From positions 1-33,342 of the forward strand of contig JAFUMF010000023.1 in the NCBI GenBank assembly GCA_017482945.1: a DNA stretch of 33,342 nucleotides, in the 5' to 3' direction. Shown in pieces: positions 16,679 to 24,227 of this stretch. The notes beneath the pieces are model-generated. The model was not told the origin of the DNA. It did not search any database and saw nothing but the letters and a program-made list of their open reading frames with translations. This stretch comes from Lachnospiraceae bacterium (GTDB lineage Bacteria > Bacillota > Clostridia > Lachnospirales > Lachnospiraceae). The translations under genes were made by a program, and so were the position numbers. The stretch's first letter is position 1, and every line of letters begins with the position of its first letter.

Positions 16679-17744
16679 GTTTTCGTCCTTCCCGGCCTGC
16701 GTGATCGCCTTTTCGGTCGCCTCTGTGCTCAGACTTTCCATCCTTCGCATCCGGCTTTCCGTCGTTTTTCTTCGCAGCGATCGCTTTGCCGCGGGCCTCA
16801 TAGTCATCGTATGCTTTTACAATCTTCTGTACCAGCGGATGGCGGACAACGTCATCACTGGTGAAATAACAGATTCCAATATCATCGATTCCCTTTAAGA
16901 TCTTAAGTGCTGTGTCAAGACCGGAAACCGTGCCGTACGGCAGATCCTTCTGGGACTGGTCACCGGTGATGATCACCTTGGAACCGAAACCGATTCGTGT
17001 TAAGAACATCTTCATCTGGGCCTGCGTCGTGTTCTGCGCCTCATCCAGAATAATAAAAGCATTATCGAGTGTACGACCTCTCATGTACGCAAGGGGTGCC
17101 ACTTCGATCAGGCCTTTTTCTGCATTGTGCAGATAGCTCTCTGCGCCCATGATCTGGTACAGGGCATCATAGAGCGGTCTTAAATACGGATCGATCTTAC
17201 TCTGCAGATCACCTGGCAGGAAACCAAGCTTTTCTCCGGCCTCAATGGCTGGTCTTGTCAGAATAATACGGTTCACTTCGCCGTTCTTAAACGCCTGGAT
17301 CGCCATCGCCATACCAAGATATGTCTTACCGGTACCGGCCGGGCCGACACCAAAAACGATCATTTTCTTTCTGATCAGGTCCAGATACTGTTTCTGGCCC
17401 AGAGTCTTCGGTTTGACCGGTTTGCCATTGATCGTATGGCAGATAATATCCTTGTCAATTTCTAAAAGCTCACTGTCTTTTCCTTCAAAGGAAAGAGCCA
17501 GTGCATAATCCACGTTCTGCTCGCCGATTTCTTCACCGCGTTTGGAAAGCGTGATCAGCGTGGAAAAAACACTTTTTGCGCGTTTTACTGCATGGTCCGG
17601 GCCGATCACTTTAATTTCACCGTTTCTTGCGATCATGGACACATGAAGTGTGCGCTCAATTTTCTTTAAGTAACAATCAAACTGCCCGCAGACTTTTCTT
17701 TCATGCTCTACAGGAATGTCGATAATGGTTTCAATTACACTCAT
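16662..17744 (-). CDS. PhoH-like ATPase
   Basis: A 360-residue cytoplasmic P-loop protein of the PhoH family, an RNA-helicase-like ATPase usually encoded next to ybeY and presumed to act in RNA metabolism. After an N-terminal nucleic-acid-binding-like domain (residues 1-75), the ATPase domain shows Walker A GPAGTGKT (134-141), LTRPAIEAGEKLGFLPGDL (162-180), Walker B FIILDEAQNTT (230-240) and ITGDQSQKDLP (259-269). The last 40 residues are a Lys/His/Gly/Asp-rich tail, partly overlapped by ybeY. GAGGAG lies 13 bases before the ATG, an unusually wide spacing. A 16-codon frame ends in that gap and stop codons directly precede the ATG in frame, so no longer start exists. Confidence 0.95.
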   Translation of the reverse strand: MSVIETIIDIPVEHERKVCGQFDCYLKKIERTLHVSMIARNGEIKVIGPDHAVKRAKSVFSTLITLSKRGEEIGEQNVDYALALSFEGKDSELLEIDKDIICHTINGKPVKPKTLGQKQYLDLIRKKMIVFGVGPAGTGKTYLGMAMAIQAFKNGEVNRIILTRPAIEAGEKLGFLPGDLQSKIDPYLRPLYDALYQIMGAESYLHNAEKGLIEVAPLAYMRGRTLDNAFIILDEAQNTTQAQMKMFLTRIGFGSKVIITGDQSQKDLPYGTVSGLDTALKILKGIDDIGICYFTSDDVVRHPLVQKIVKAYDDYEARGKAIAAKKNDGKPDAKDGKSEHRGDRKGDHAGREGRKHDNNH

Positions 17745-17805
17745 TTACTAACTAAATCTCCTCTTGTTTTTCCGATGCAGGCTGGATGGACCGATCATAT
17801 TCCGG

Positions 17806-19035
17806 TCATGATTCCGGAAGTTCCTCTTCCATCACTTCACTCTGCGTTTCAACTGCAATGTCTTCAATTACAGTCAGTGTCCCCTCAATCGTCCATCTGG
17901 ATTCACCTTGCTCTATTTTACCATCACTCCCAAGTATTTGTACACCTTTTTCCATTAAATTTTCCATATATTCCTGCAAATACGAATTGGAAATGGCTAC
18001 AACTTCCTCTTCTGTATAATTTTTCTCGTAAGAAACATACTCATAAGAGGTGATCATGCCGAAATAAAACGGAAGATAATAATCTTCAAATATCTTAAGT
18101 TGCGCCTGTTCTGTGACAAATTCCCACTTGGAATCCGTCATGGACGGCGGCATCACATAAAAAACATGCTCAAAAGCTTTGAAAAAAATACCCTTTCTTA
18201 CGGTTCCTGTCCTGGATTTCACCGTCTCAGTAAGCGGCACTTCTTTCCTGATCGTATGTACCGTCTCTGCATAGATTTCTGCGTCTGAATGCACCTCATG
18301 GCTGTTCACCAGCGTTCCGGCGTCATCCAGAATCGGAATGGTCCCGTCCACAAGAAGATCGCCTGCCTCAACGATGTCTCCTTCCTTCACCTGGCAAAAA
18401 CCGCTCCGGACCACAGTCCGCACAATGGTCCCTGACTTTTCCGCCACAAGATCACATGGCGCATCCTCCAAGATGACCGGAGCTAAAAGCGCCTCATTCT
18501 CCTTCACTCTCACCACCAGTCTGGTCCCTTTCATCTCCGCCGACACCCAGGTGATCTCCGTAAAATGATTTCGTATCTTTTCCTCCAGCTCATCACAGGA
18601 AATATCAGACTTTTTCATCCCATAAACGACAGGAATTGTCTCCATATAATGAAGCAGCATTTCATCGGTGAACCTGTGATTCCCCTCAAAAGAGATATCC
18701 CAGATGAAAAAGGACATCATATATAATAGAAGAAAGAACGAACATGCCCCTGCCACCAGCAGTTTTCGTTTCCGGTTCCGGTATAAGAAAAACGGAAGTC
18801 CAGACCTTCCTATTATCTTCAGTCTGACTCCCGCTTTCTTTGCAACTGCCTTCATATTCTTAAACTCTTTTGGAGTCGTCCAGAAGGTGACCGTCCCATC
18901 CTCCTTCGTCTCCACGTCCCTGATAAAAATCTCACGCTGCGCCGCAATATTAAAAAAACGCTCTATGTTCATTCCACGAATTTCGACCTTCACGCCCCCG
19001 CGAAACAAATCTTCCGTTCCTGCACACGACTTCAT
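17806..19035 (-). CDS. yqfD: Sporulation protein YqfD
   Basis: YqfD is a membrane protein needed for efficient sporulation, made in the mother cell in Bacillus; its exact activity is unknown. The 409-residue protein has the expected N-terminal cytoplasmic domain (VKVEIRGMNIERFFN), one strong transmembrane segment around residues 91-113 and a large external domain, with SFEGNHRFTDEMLL just after the membrane. It also has VRVKENEALLAPV and an SGFCQVKEGDIVEAGDLLVDG stretch typical of the family. The start is uncertain: the AGAGGAG before the ATG touches it with no spacing, while a TTG at codon 10 has AGGA nine bases upstream and would fit the length of homologues. The gene starts five bases after yqfC. 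Confidence 0.93.
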   Translation of the reverse strand: MKSCAGTEDLFRGGVKVEIRGMNIERFFNIAAQREIFIRDVETKEDGTVTFWTTPKEFKNMKAVAKKAGVRLKIIGRSGLPFFLYRNRKRKLLVAGACSFFLLLYMMSFFIWDISFEGNHRFTDEMLLHYMETIPVVYGMKKSDISCDELEEKIRNHFTEITWVSAEMKGTRLVVRVKENEALLAPVILEDAPCDLVAEKSGTIVRTVVRSGFCQVKEGDIVEAGDLLVDGTIPILDDAGTLVNSHEVHSDAEIYAETVHTIRKEVPLTETVKSRTGTVRKGIFFKAFEHVFYVMPPSMTDSKWEFVTEQAQLKIFEDYYLPFYFGMITSYEYVSYEKNYTEEEVVAISNSYLQEYMENLMEKGVQILGSDGKIEQGESRWTIEGTLTVIEDIAVETQSEVMEEELPES

Positions 19036-19040
19036 CTCCT

Positions 19041-19295
19041 CTACTCAAAATTCACCGCCTCGATTTTCCCACAAATCTCCATCTCATCTTTATCATAATA
19101 CCGGATACAAAGCCGCTTTCCGACCACATTCACTTTATATCGCTTTGCCTGAATCCGGATTTTCTCGTCTGTGTAGATCAGGATGCTCCGATAATTTTCG
19201 ATTTTCACGGTATGTTTCCCAATGAACGTCAAAAGCGTTTCCCCGCTCACCACATCCTGCGGCAGACTAAGTGCCGCCAAAAAGGAATGCTTCAA
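19041..19295 (-). CDS. yqfC: Sporulation protein YqfC
   Basis: A small 84-residue sporulation protein, nearly always encoded with YqfD. The family pattern is visible: LSLPQDVVSGETLLTFIG at the start, then VKIENYRSILIYTDEKIRI, and KRLCIRYYDKDEMEICGKIE near the end. It probably folds as a small beta structure and has no signal peptide. The start codon is TTG (19293-19295), with GGTGA six bases upstream; an in-frame TGA lies just before it, so no longer start exists. It is the first gene of the run yqfC-yqfD-phoH-ybeY-DUF3048-flippase-BofC-like, directly after the rpsU terminator. Confidence 0.92.
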   Translation of the reverse strand: MKHSFLAALSLPQDVVSGETLLTFIGKHTVKIENYRSILIYTDEKIRIQAKRYKVNVVGKRLCIRYYDKDEMEICGKIEAVNFE

Positions 19296-19312
19296 CGAAT
19301 TTCACCGCCCGG

Positions 19313-19340
19313 ATTTTCTGGATTTCATATTACCATATGC
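19313..19340 (-). promoter_or_regulatory. Possible sigma-E-type promoter before yqfC
   Basis: Between the rpsU terminator and yqfC there is GCATATG (19334-19340), close to the sigma-E -35 consensus KMATATT. After a 13-base spacer comes CAGAAAAT (19313-19320), a partial match to the -10 CATACAMT. Sigma-E control of yqfC/yqfD is known in Bacillus. The leader would be only about ten bases, so this is a weak call. Confidence 0.25.
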
Positions 19341-19350
19341 AGTTTTAAGC

Positions 19351-19386
19351 AAAAAAAGAAGATATCCCAAAACGGAATATCTTCTT
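19351..19386 (-). terminator. Intrinsic terminator after rpsU
   Basis: On the minus strand a 13-pair stem (AAGAAGATATTCC paired with GGGATATCTTCTT, one T-G pair) with a five-base loop runs straight into further T residues at 19355-19351. It lies 14 bases after the rpsU stop codon and separates rpsU from yqfC. Confidence 0.9.
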
Positions 19387-19399
19387 AAATCAATACTAA

Positions 19400-19576
19400 T
19401 TAGTTATATTTGCGCTTTCTAGCAGCTTCAGATTTCTTTTTGCGTTTTACGCTCGGTTTTTCATAATGCTCTCTTTTACGAATCTCCTGCTGAATACCTG
19501 CTTTTGCGCAGTTTCTTTTGAATCTGCGTAAAGCGCTGTCCAGGCTTTCGTTCTCTTTAACGATTACGTTTGACAT
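19400..19576 (-). CDS. rpsU: 30S ribosomal protein S21
   Basis: S21 is a small, very basic protein of the 30S platform that helps base-pairing between the mRNA Shine-Dalgarno and the 16S 3' end. The 58-residue product begins [20 protein letters not shown] and continues with an [19 protein letters not shown] segment and a Lys/Arg-rich end ([15 protein letters not shown]), exactly the family pattern and length. The ATG has AGGTG six bases upstream, after a second purine block. It has its own near-consensus promoter and terminator, so it is a single-gene unit. Its leader contains an inverted repeat whose inner edge touches the GGAGGGAGG block before the gene. Confidence 0.97.
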   Translation of the reverse strand: MSNVIVKENESLDSALRRFKRNCAKAGIQQEIRKREHYEKPSVKRKKKSEAARKRKYN

Positions 19577-19597
19577 AGCTCACACCTAACCTCCCTC

Positions 19598-19626
19598 CAG
19601 TTGTGTAATTGTGCATAATACAACTG
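19598..19626 (-). promoter_or_regulatory. Leader hairpin of rpsU
   Basis: CAGTTGT and ACAACTG form a seven-pair stem around a 15-base AT-rich loop in the rpsU leader, between the promoter and the gene. The 3' arm ends directly at the GGAGGGAGG purine block, so folding could affect ribosome access. No T run follows. Confidence 0.4.
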
Positions 19627-19652
19627 TTTGGGTATTTTTTAGCACATCTAGT

Positions 19653-19680
19653 ATTATAGCATAAAAAACCCATACGTCAA
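19653..19680 (-). promoter_or_regulatory. Promoter of rpsU
   Basis: On the minus strand there is a -35 TTGACG (19675-19680), a 16-base spacer and a perfect -10 TATAAT (19653-19658) preceded by TGC, an extended -10. A strong promoter suits a ribosomal protein gene. The -35 overlaps one arm of an AT-rich inverted repeat (19679-19688 and 19702-19711). Confidence 0.85.
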
Positions 19681-19712
19681 CATTTTTTTTACATTTTCTT
19701 TAAAAAATGTTT

Positions 19713-22352
19713 TTATTTAATCTGGCCTTCAACAACCTCGATCACTTTCTCCAGTGCTGCAGCAACGCCTTCCGGATTCTTACCGCCGGCCTGAGCCATG
19801 TTCGGACGTCCGCCGCCGCCACCGCCAACAAGACCTGCAATTGCCTTGATGAGGTTGCCTGCATGTGCACCCTGCTTCATAGCACCGTCAGTAGCAGTTG
19901 CCATCAGGTTAACTTTGCCGTCAAGTACGGAAGCGATCACGATCACGCCTTCGCCTAACTTCTCTTTTAACTGGTCACCAAGATTTCTTAAGCCGTTCAT
20001 GTCAACGCCGTCAGCCTTCACTGCGAGAACTTTTACGCCCTTCACTTCTTTTACCTGATCCATAACGTCGCCCATTGCTTCTTTTGCCATCTTGGATTTT
20101 AACTTCTCGTTTTCAGCGTGGAGAGCCTTGATCTCTTCCATCATAGCTACGATCTTTGCTGTTAAATCTGCCGGGTTTGCCTTAGCAGCCTGTGCAGCAG
20201 CGTGAAGATCTTTTTCTACCTGCTCGTAGTGAGCGATAAGACCATCAGAAGTTAATGCCTCGATACGTCTTACACCGGCAGCGATACCAGCCTCAGAGAG
20301 GATCTTGAAGGAACCGATCGTATTTGTATTGGAAGCATGTGTACCACCACAAAGCTCTGTGGAGAAGTCGCCCATCTTAACAACGCGAACGGACTCGCCA
20401 TATTTCTCACCGAAGAGAGCCATAGCGCCTGTCTTCTTCGCATCTTCCAGGCTCATTTCCTGTGTGATGATCTCAAGACCTGCTTTGATCTCGCTGTTTA
20501 CGATTGCTTCTACCTTCTTAACTTCTTCAGCTGTCATAGCTGAGAAATGTGTGAAGTCGAAACGAAGTCTGTCTTTTGTTATAAGGGAACCGGCCTGCTC
20601 AACATGCTCGCCAAGTACGAGACGAAGTGCTTTGTGGAGAAGGTGTGTTGCAGAGTGGTTTCTTGCTGTTAAAGCACGGTTCTGCTCATTCACTTTTAAT
20701 GTAACAGTTTCACCGTTCTGGAACATGCCCTTAACTACTTTACCAACATGACCAACTTTTCCGCCCTGTAATTTGATTGTATCTTCCACTGCGAACTCAG
20801 CGTTCTCAGTTACGATTGTACCGATATCACCCTGCTGACCACCCATTGTAGCGTAGAACGGAGTCTCATTTACAATGATTGTACCAGTCTGGCCGTCTGT
20901 GAGAGCCTGAACGATCTCATCCTCTGTTGTGAGAACTGTGATCTCAGAATCATGAACCAGTCTGTCGTAGCCAACGAATTCGGATGTGATGGAAGGGTCG
21001 ATGGACTGGTAAACAGTAACATCTGCGCCCATGTAGTTTGTTGTCTTTCTGGCTTTTCTTGCTTTCTCTTTCTGCTCTTTCATGCAGGCAGCGAAACCAT
21101 CTTCATCAACCTCGAAGTTCTTCTCCTCAAGAATTTCCTTTGTAAGATCAAGCGGGAATCCGTAAGTATCGTAAAGCTTGAACGCATCTGCGCCGGAAAG
21201 CATTGTCTTGCCTTCAGCCTTCATAGCCTCTTCCATATCAGCGAGGATCGCAAGACCCTGATCGATCGTCTTATTGAACTTGTCCTCTTCCTCTGTGAGA
21301 ACCTTGAAGATCATAACCTTCTTCTCTTCCAGCTCCGGATAACCATCCTTGGAAAGAGCGATAACTGTATCGGAAAGGTTTGCAAGGAACTTACCTTCGA
21401 TACCAAGCTTTCTTCCATGACGTGCTGCACGTCTTAAAAGTCTTCTAAGTACATAGCCGCGGCCTTCGTTGGACGGCATGATACCATCGGAGATCATGAA
21501 TGTACAGGACTTGATGTGGTCTGTTACGATACGGATAGAGATATCTGTCTCGTGGTCAACCTGGTACTCTTTTCCTGCAAGTGCACATACTCTGTCGAGA
21601 AGCGCTTTGTTTGTATCTACTGTGAACAGAGAGTCAACATCCTGTACCACTACAGCAAGACGCTCAAGTCCCATACCTGTATCGATGTTCTTCTGTGCTA
21701 ACTCTGTGTAGTTGCCGTGACCATCGTTGTCGAACTGTGTGAATACGTTGTTCCATACCTCGATGAAACGGTCACACTCACAGCCAACTTTACAATCCGG
21801 CTTACCACAGCCATATTTCAGTCCACGGTCATAGTAAATCTCAGAACACGGACCGCACGGACCGGAACCATGCTCCCAGAAGTTGTCTTCTTTACCAAAA
21901 CGAACGATTCTTTCAGCCGGTACACCGATTGTCTTATTCCAGATCTCGTATGCCTCATCATCCTCAAGATATACGGACGGATAGAGACGGTCTGGCTCAA
22001 GGCCGATCACTTCTGTTAAGAACTCCCAGGACCACTGGATTGCTTCTACTTTGAAGTAGTCACCGAAAGAGAAGTTACCTAACATCTCGAAGAATGTACC
22101 GTGACGTGCTGTCTTACCGATATTTTCAATATCACCGGTACGGATACATTTCTGACATGTGCAGACTCTGCGTCTCGGCGGGATTTCCTGACCTGTGAAG
22201 TACGGCTTTAACGGAGCCATACCGGAGTTGATTAAGAGTAAGCTGTTATCATTGTGCGGAACAAGAGAAAAGCTCTTCATTGCAAGATGTCCCTTGCTCT
22301 CAAAGAAGTCGAGGAACATTTTTCTAAGTTCATTAACACCATATTTCTGCAT
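19713..22352 (-). CDS. alaS: Alanyl-tRNA synthetase
   Basis: AlaS charges tRNA-Ala and hydrolyses mischarged Ser- and Gly-tRNA-Ala. At 879 residues it is full length. The class II catalytic domain shows NSLLLINSGMAPLKPYFTG (36-54), and a cysteine knuckle CGKPDCKVGCEC (182-193) precedes DRFIEVWN. The editing domain has the zinc site H566-x3-H570 (HSATH) and C668-GGT-H672. The C-terminal C-Ala domain ends with a GGGGGRPNMAQAGG motif. The ATG has AGGAGG eight bases upstream. It has its own promoter and a structured leader of about 120 bases. I see no true terminator between alaS and rpsU, only an AT-only inverted repeat, so readthrough into rpsU is possible. Confidence 0.98.
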   Translation of the reverse strand: MQKYGVNELRKMFLDFFESKGHLAMKSFSLVPHNDNSLLLINSGMAPLKPYFTGQEIPPRRRVCTCQKCIRTGDIENIGKTARHGTFFEMLGNFSFGDYFKVEAIQWSWEFLTEVIGLEPDRLYPSVYLEDDEAYEIWNKTIGVPAERIVRFGKEDNFWEHGSGPCGPCSEIYYDRGLKYGCGKPDCKVGCECDRFIEVWNNVFTQFDNDGHGNYTELAQKNIDTGMGLERLAVVVQDVDSLFTVDTNKALLDRVCALAGKEYQVDHETDISIRIVTDHIKSCTFMISDGIMPSNEGRGYVLRRLLRRAARHGRKLGIEGKFLANLSDTVIALSKDGYPELEEKKVMIFKVLTEEEDKFNKTIDQGLAILADMEEAMKAEGKTMLSGADAFKLYDTYGFPLDLTKEILEEKNFEVDEDGFAACMKEQKEKARKARKTTNYMGADVTVYQSIDPSITSEFVGYDRLVHDSEITVLTTEDEIVQALTDGQTGTIIVNETPFYATMGGQQGDIGTIVTENAEFAVEDTIKLQGGKVGHVGKVVKGMFQNGETVTLKVNEQNRALTARNHSATHLLHKALRLVLGEHVEQAGSLITKDRLRFDFTHFSAMTAEEVKKVEAIVNSEIKAGLEIITQEMSLEDAKKTGAMALFGEKYGESVRVVKMGDFSTELCGGTHASNTNTIGSFKILSEAGIAAGVRRIEALTSDGLIAHYEQVEKDLHAAAQAAKANPADLTAKIVAMMEEIKALHAENEKLKSKMAKEAMGDVMDQVKEVKGVKVLAVKADGVDMNGLRNLGDQLKEKLGEGVIVIASVLDGKVNLMATATDGAMKQGAHAGNLIKAIAGLVGGGGGGRPNMAQAGGKNPEGVAAALEKVIEVVEGQIK

Positions 22353-22409
22353 GGTTTTTGCCTCCTGGTTACTGTTTATTAGTCTTTTTCTTAAAATACT
22401 TTATTTTCC

Positions 22410-22442
22410 GGCCGGTTTTTATGATCCGGCCATCGGTACCGA
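22410..22442 (-). promoter_or_regulatory. Structured leader elements upstream of alaS
   Basis: The alaS leader contains a ten-base palindrome TCGGTACCGA (22433-22442) and a six-pair GC stem GGCCGG/CCGGCC (22410-22415 with 22426-22431) around a ten-base loop. There is no T-box consensus (GGGTGG-ACCGCG) and no terminator, so this is not a classic T-box leader. Its function is unknown. Confidence 0.4.
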
Positions 22443-22477
22443 ATGTACTTACAATACGGCACACTAACATAAAATAT

Positions 22478-22506
22478 ATCATAATCGTAAATTTGAATAT
22501 ATGCAA
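22478..22506 (-). promoter_or_regulatory. Promoter of alaS
   Basis: On the minus strand there is a -35 TTGCAT (22501-22506), a 17-base spacer and a -10 TATGAT (22478-22483), just after the terminator of the upstream gene. It leaves a leader of about 120 bases. Confidence 0.6.
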
Positions 22507-22538
22507 GAAGAAATTAAATAGAAATTCAAAAAATGGAC

Positions 22539-22570
22539 AAAAAAATCGGGAAAATTACTCTTCCCGATTT
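22539..22570 (-). terminator. Intrinsic terminator of the LprI-like gene
   Basis: AAATCGGGAA and TTCCCGATTT form a ten-pair stem with an eight-base loop, followed on the minus strand by seven T (22545-22539). The 5' arm lies inside the last codons of the gene, and the stop codon is in the loop region. Confidence 0.9.
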
Positions 22571-23565
22571 AAAACTTCTTCATATTCTGATACCAGCCAG
22601 TAACAGCGCTCCTTGGTTTTCTCTGTCAGAGCCCGGATATAGACCGGATTCTGGTTCTGCGCATTCATGACCGGGGATTTCGCAGCTACTTTTTCTGCGT
22701 ACTGGTCTCTCTCCTTCATCCAGTCCAGTTCCAGATGCTTCAGTTCATCGGCCTCTTTCTCAGAAAGCCTCTCTCTGATCGCACCATAGACCAGATTCAG
22801 TTCGTAATCCCAGAGCACACGCTCCTGTTCCGCGGTCGCGTAGTAAGCCACCATGTTGTCGGCAGTCACCTTCTCCCACAGCGCTTTCGAGCTTGCTTCT
22901 GCCGTTTCCAGGCGGTTCAAATAATCTTCCGCCACGTATACGACAACTTCCGCTTTTGTCTCGATCAGTATCGCCTTTGTTTCCACGACCGGGTCCAGCG
23001 GAGATTTTACCGTCTCCTGAATTGCGGCCGCTTCCATTTTTAAATCATCGGCCACTTCTGTCTCAGAAGGTTCCATGTCACCAGGATATGCCTCTGCGGC
23101 ACTTGCCATGGGATCCAAACCGACTGCAGCAACCGCCGGAGTATCGGCAAGTTCCTCTTCTGCCAGTTCCGGTGTCACTTTCATCATCGAATCTTCCATA
23201 CCGACTTCTGCCGGAGAATCTTCCCCAGAGGTTACTGATGTATTCATATCGAAATCCTCTGTACTTCCGGCCACTGCAGCAGCCTCTGTCGGTGCAGGAG
23301 CCGCCTCAAGCTGGATTTCCATATCAGCACCACCAGCTCCCGCCTCCGGAGCCGGAATCCGAAACGCCGCACGATTTTCGGCCGCAGCAGACTCCTGTGC
23401 ACCGCCTGCAAACGCCGCACCCGAAACATCTGCGTCCATCACACTGATAATCGACGAAGCCGCCACACCCTTAGAAACAACGAACTCCTTCGTCATTCTC
23501 GTAACGGAAACTCCGACCACCAGGATACATAAAATTCCAATCCACATTCCAAAGCGTCTCTTCAT
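22555..23565 (-). CDS. Exported protein with LprI-like (DUF1311) C-terminal domain
   Basis: A 336-residue protein of unknown role. A basic start and a hydrophobic segment at about residues 5-24 (GMWIGILCILVVGVSVT) indicate a membrane anchor or signal peptide. A long Ala/Glu/Pro/Gly-rich, probably disordered acidic linker covers about residues 40-190. The last 130 residues look helical and contain LWDYELNLVYGAIRERL, then LKHLELDWMKERDQYAE, matching the D-x-x-LN-x-VY and W-x-x-RD pattern of the LprI/DUF1311 family, some members of which inhibit lysozyme. The cysteine pattern of LprI is absent. I chose the second ATG (GGAG six bases upstream) over one four codons earlier without a ribosome site. 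It is a single-gene unit with its own terminator. Confidence 0.78.
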   Translation of the reverse strand: MKRRFGMWIGILCILVVGVSVTRMTKEFVVSKGVAASSIISVMDADVSGAAFAGGAQESAAAENRAAFRIPAPEAGAGGADMEIQLEAAPAPTEAAAVAGSTEDFDMNTSVTSGEDSPAEVGMEDSMMKVTPELAEEELADTPAVAAVGLDPMASAAEAYPGDMEPSETEVADDLKMEAAAIQETVKSPLDPVVETKAILIETKAEVVVYVAEDYLNRLETAEASSKALWEKVTADNMVAYYATAEQERVLWDYELNLVYGAIRERLSEKEADELKHLELDWMKERDQYAEKVAAKSPVMNAQNQNPVYIRALTEKTKERCYWLVSEYEEVLNREE

Positions 23566-23590
23566 AATCCACTCCATTCTATCTATATTA

Positions 23591-23619
23591 ACGATAGCAT
23601 AAAGTTGCAGAATTGTGAA
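23591..23619 (-). promoter_or_regulatory. Possible promoter of the LprI-like gene
   Basis: On the minus strand there is a -35 TTCACA (23614-23619), a 17-base spacer ending in TGC and a -10 TATCGT (23591-23596). The -35 is good and the -10 is only fair. Another weak pair starts further upstream with TTGAAA. Confidence 0.4.
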
Positions 23620-23715
23620 CTAGAAACTTCAATTAGTAATATATTGTAAGATTCTTGTAATATTTTCAACGCCAAAAGATAGACGGAATTCGTCCAACAG
23701 GGACTCTAGAGATAC

Positions 23716-23746
23716 AAAAATCCCGAAGTATTTTATACTCCGGGAT
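23716..23746 (-). terminator. Intrinsic terminator overlapping the rnhA stop codon
   Basis: A 12-pair stem (ATCCCGGAGTAT with ATACTTCGGGAT, one G-T pair) with an AAA loop is followed by five T on the minus strand. The rnhA stop codon TAA overlaps the loop, so the stem begins inside the coding sequence. Confidence 0.92.
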
Positions 23747-24209
23747 CAACAAGTAACTCATTTCCATCAGCGGCGGAAGTCGCAAGTCTGTCGCAGCGTT
23801 CATTTTCCGGATGGCCGTCGTGGCCCTTGACCCAGAAAAAGTTTACCTGGTGCGGTTCCATGGCTGCAAGCAGGCGCTTCCAAAGATCCACATTTTTCAC
23901 CGGCCCTGTCTTCGGCCTGTTCCAGTTGTTTTTGACCCAGTTCTCGATCCAGTGCTGATTGAATGCATCCACCAGATATTTGGAATCCGAGTAAAGCTCC
24001 ACCTGACACGGACGGTTCAACGCCTCCAGCCCAACGATTGCGGCCATCAGCTCCATCCGGTTATTGGTTGTCTTCACATACCCTGCGGACATTTCCTTTT
24101 CATGGAGCTGGCCCTGCTTGTCCACGAACTGGAGGACCGCTCCGTAACCGCCCGGCCCGTCGGGATTTCCGCGGGCCGAACCGTCTGTATACAACGTTAC
24201 TTTCATCAT
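23733..24209 (-). CDS. rnhA: Ribonuclease HI
   Basis: RNase HI cuts the RNA strand of RNA-DNA hybrids, removing primers and R-loops. The 158-residue protein has the complete active site: D9 (LYTDGSARGNPG-like start), E53 (NRMELMAA), D75 (YSDSKYLVDA) and D140 in WVKGHDGHPENERCDRLA, with the conserved His130. The basic handle region (WVKNNWNRPKTGPVKN, 91-106) is present. The length equals that of E. coli RNase HI. Two ATG codons in a row could start translation; AGGA lies about nine bases upstream. It is 18 bases downstream of the metallo-beta-lactamase gene, so the two are probably cotranscribed. Confidence 0.97.
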   Translation of the reverse strand: MMKVTLYTDGSARGNPDGPGGYGAVLQFVDKQGQLHEKEMSAGYVKTTNNRMELMAAIVGLEALNRPCQVELYSDSKYLVDAFNQHWIENWVKNNWNRPKTGPVKNVDLWKRLLAAMEPHQVNFFWVKGHDGHPENERCDRLATSAADGNELLVDPGV

Positions 24210-24227
24210 CTACAGTTTCCTTCCATA

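Noticed and set aside
19679-19711. AT-only inverted repeat after alaS as a terminator
   Set aside because: On the minus strand it has no GC pairs and is followed by GACG, not by a T run.
22353-22477. T-box riboswitch upstream of alaS
   Set aside because: There is no T-box sequence, no specifier stem and no terminator in the leader.
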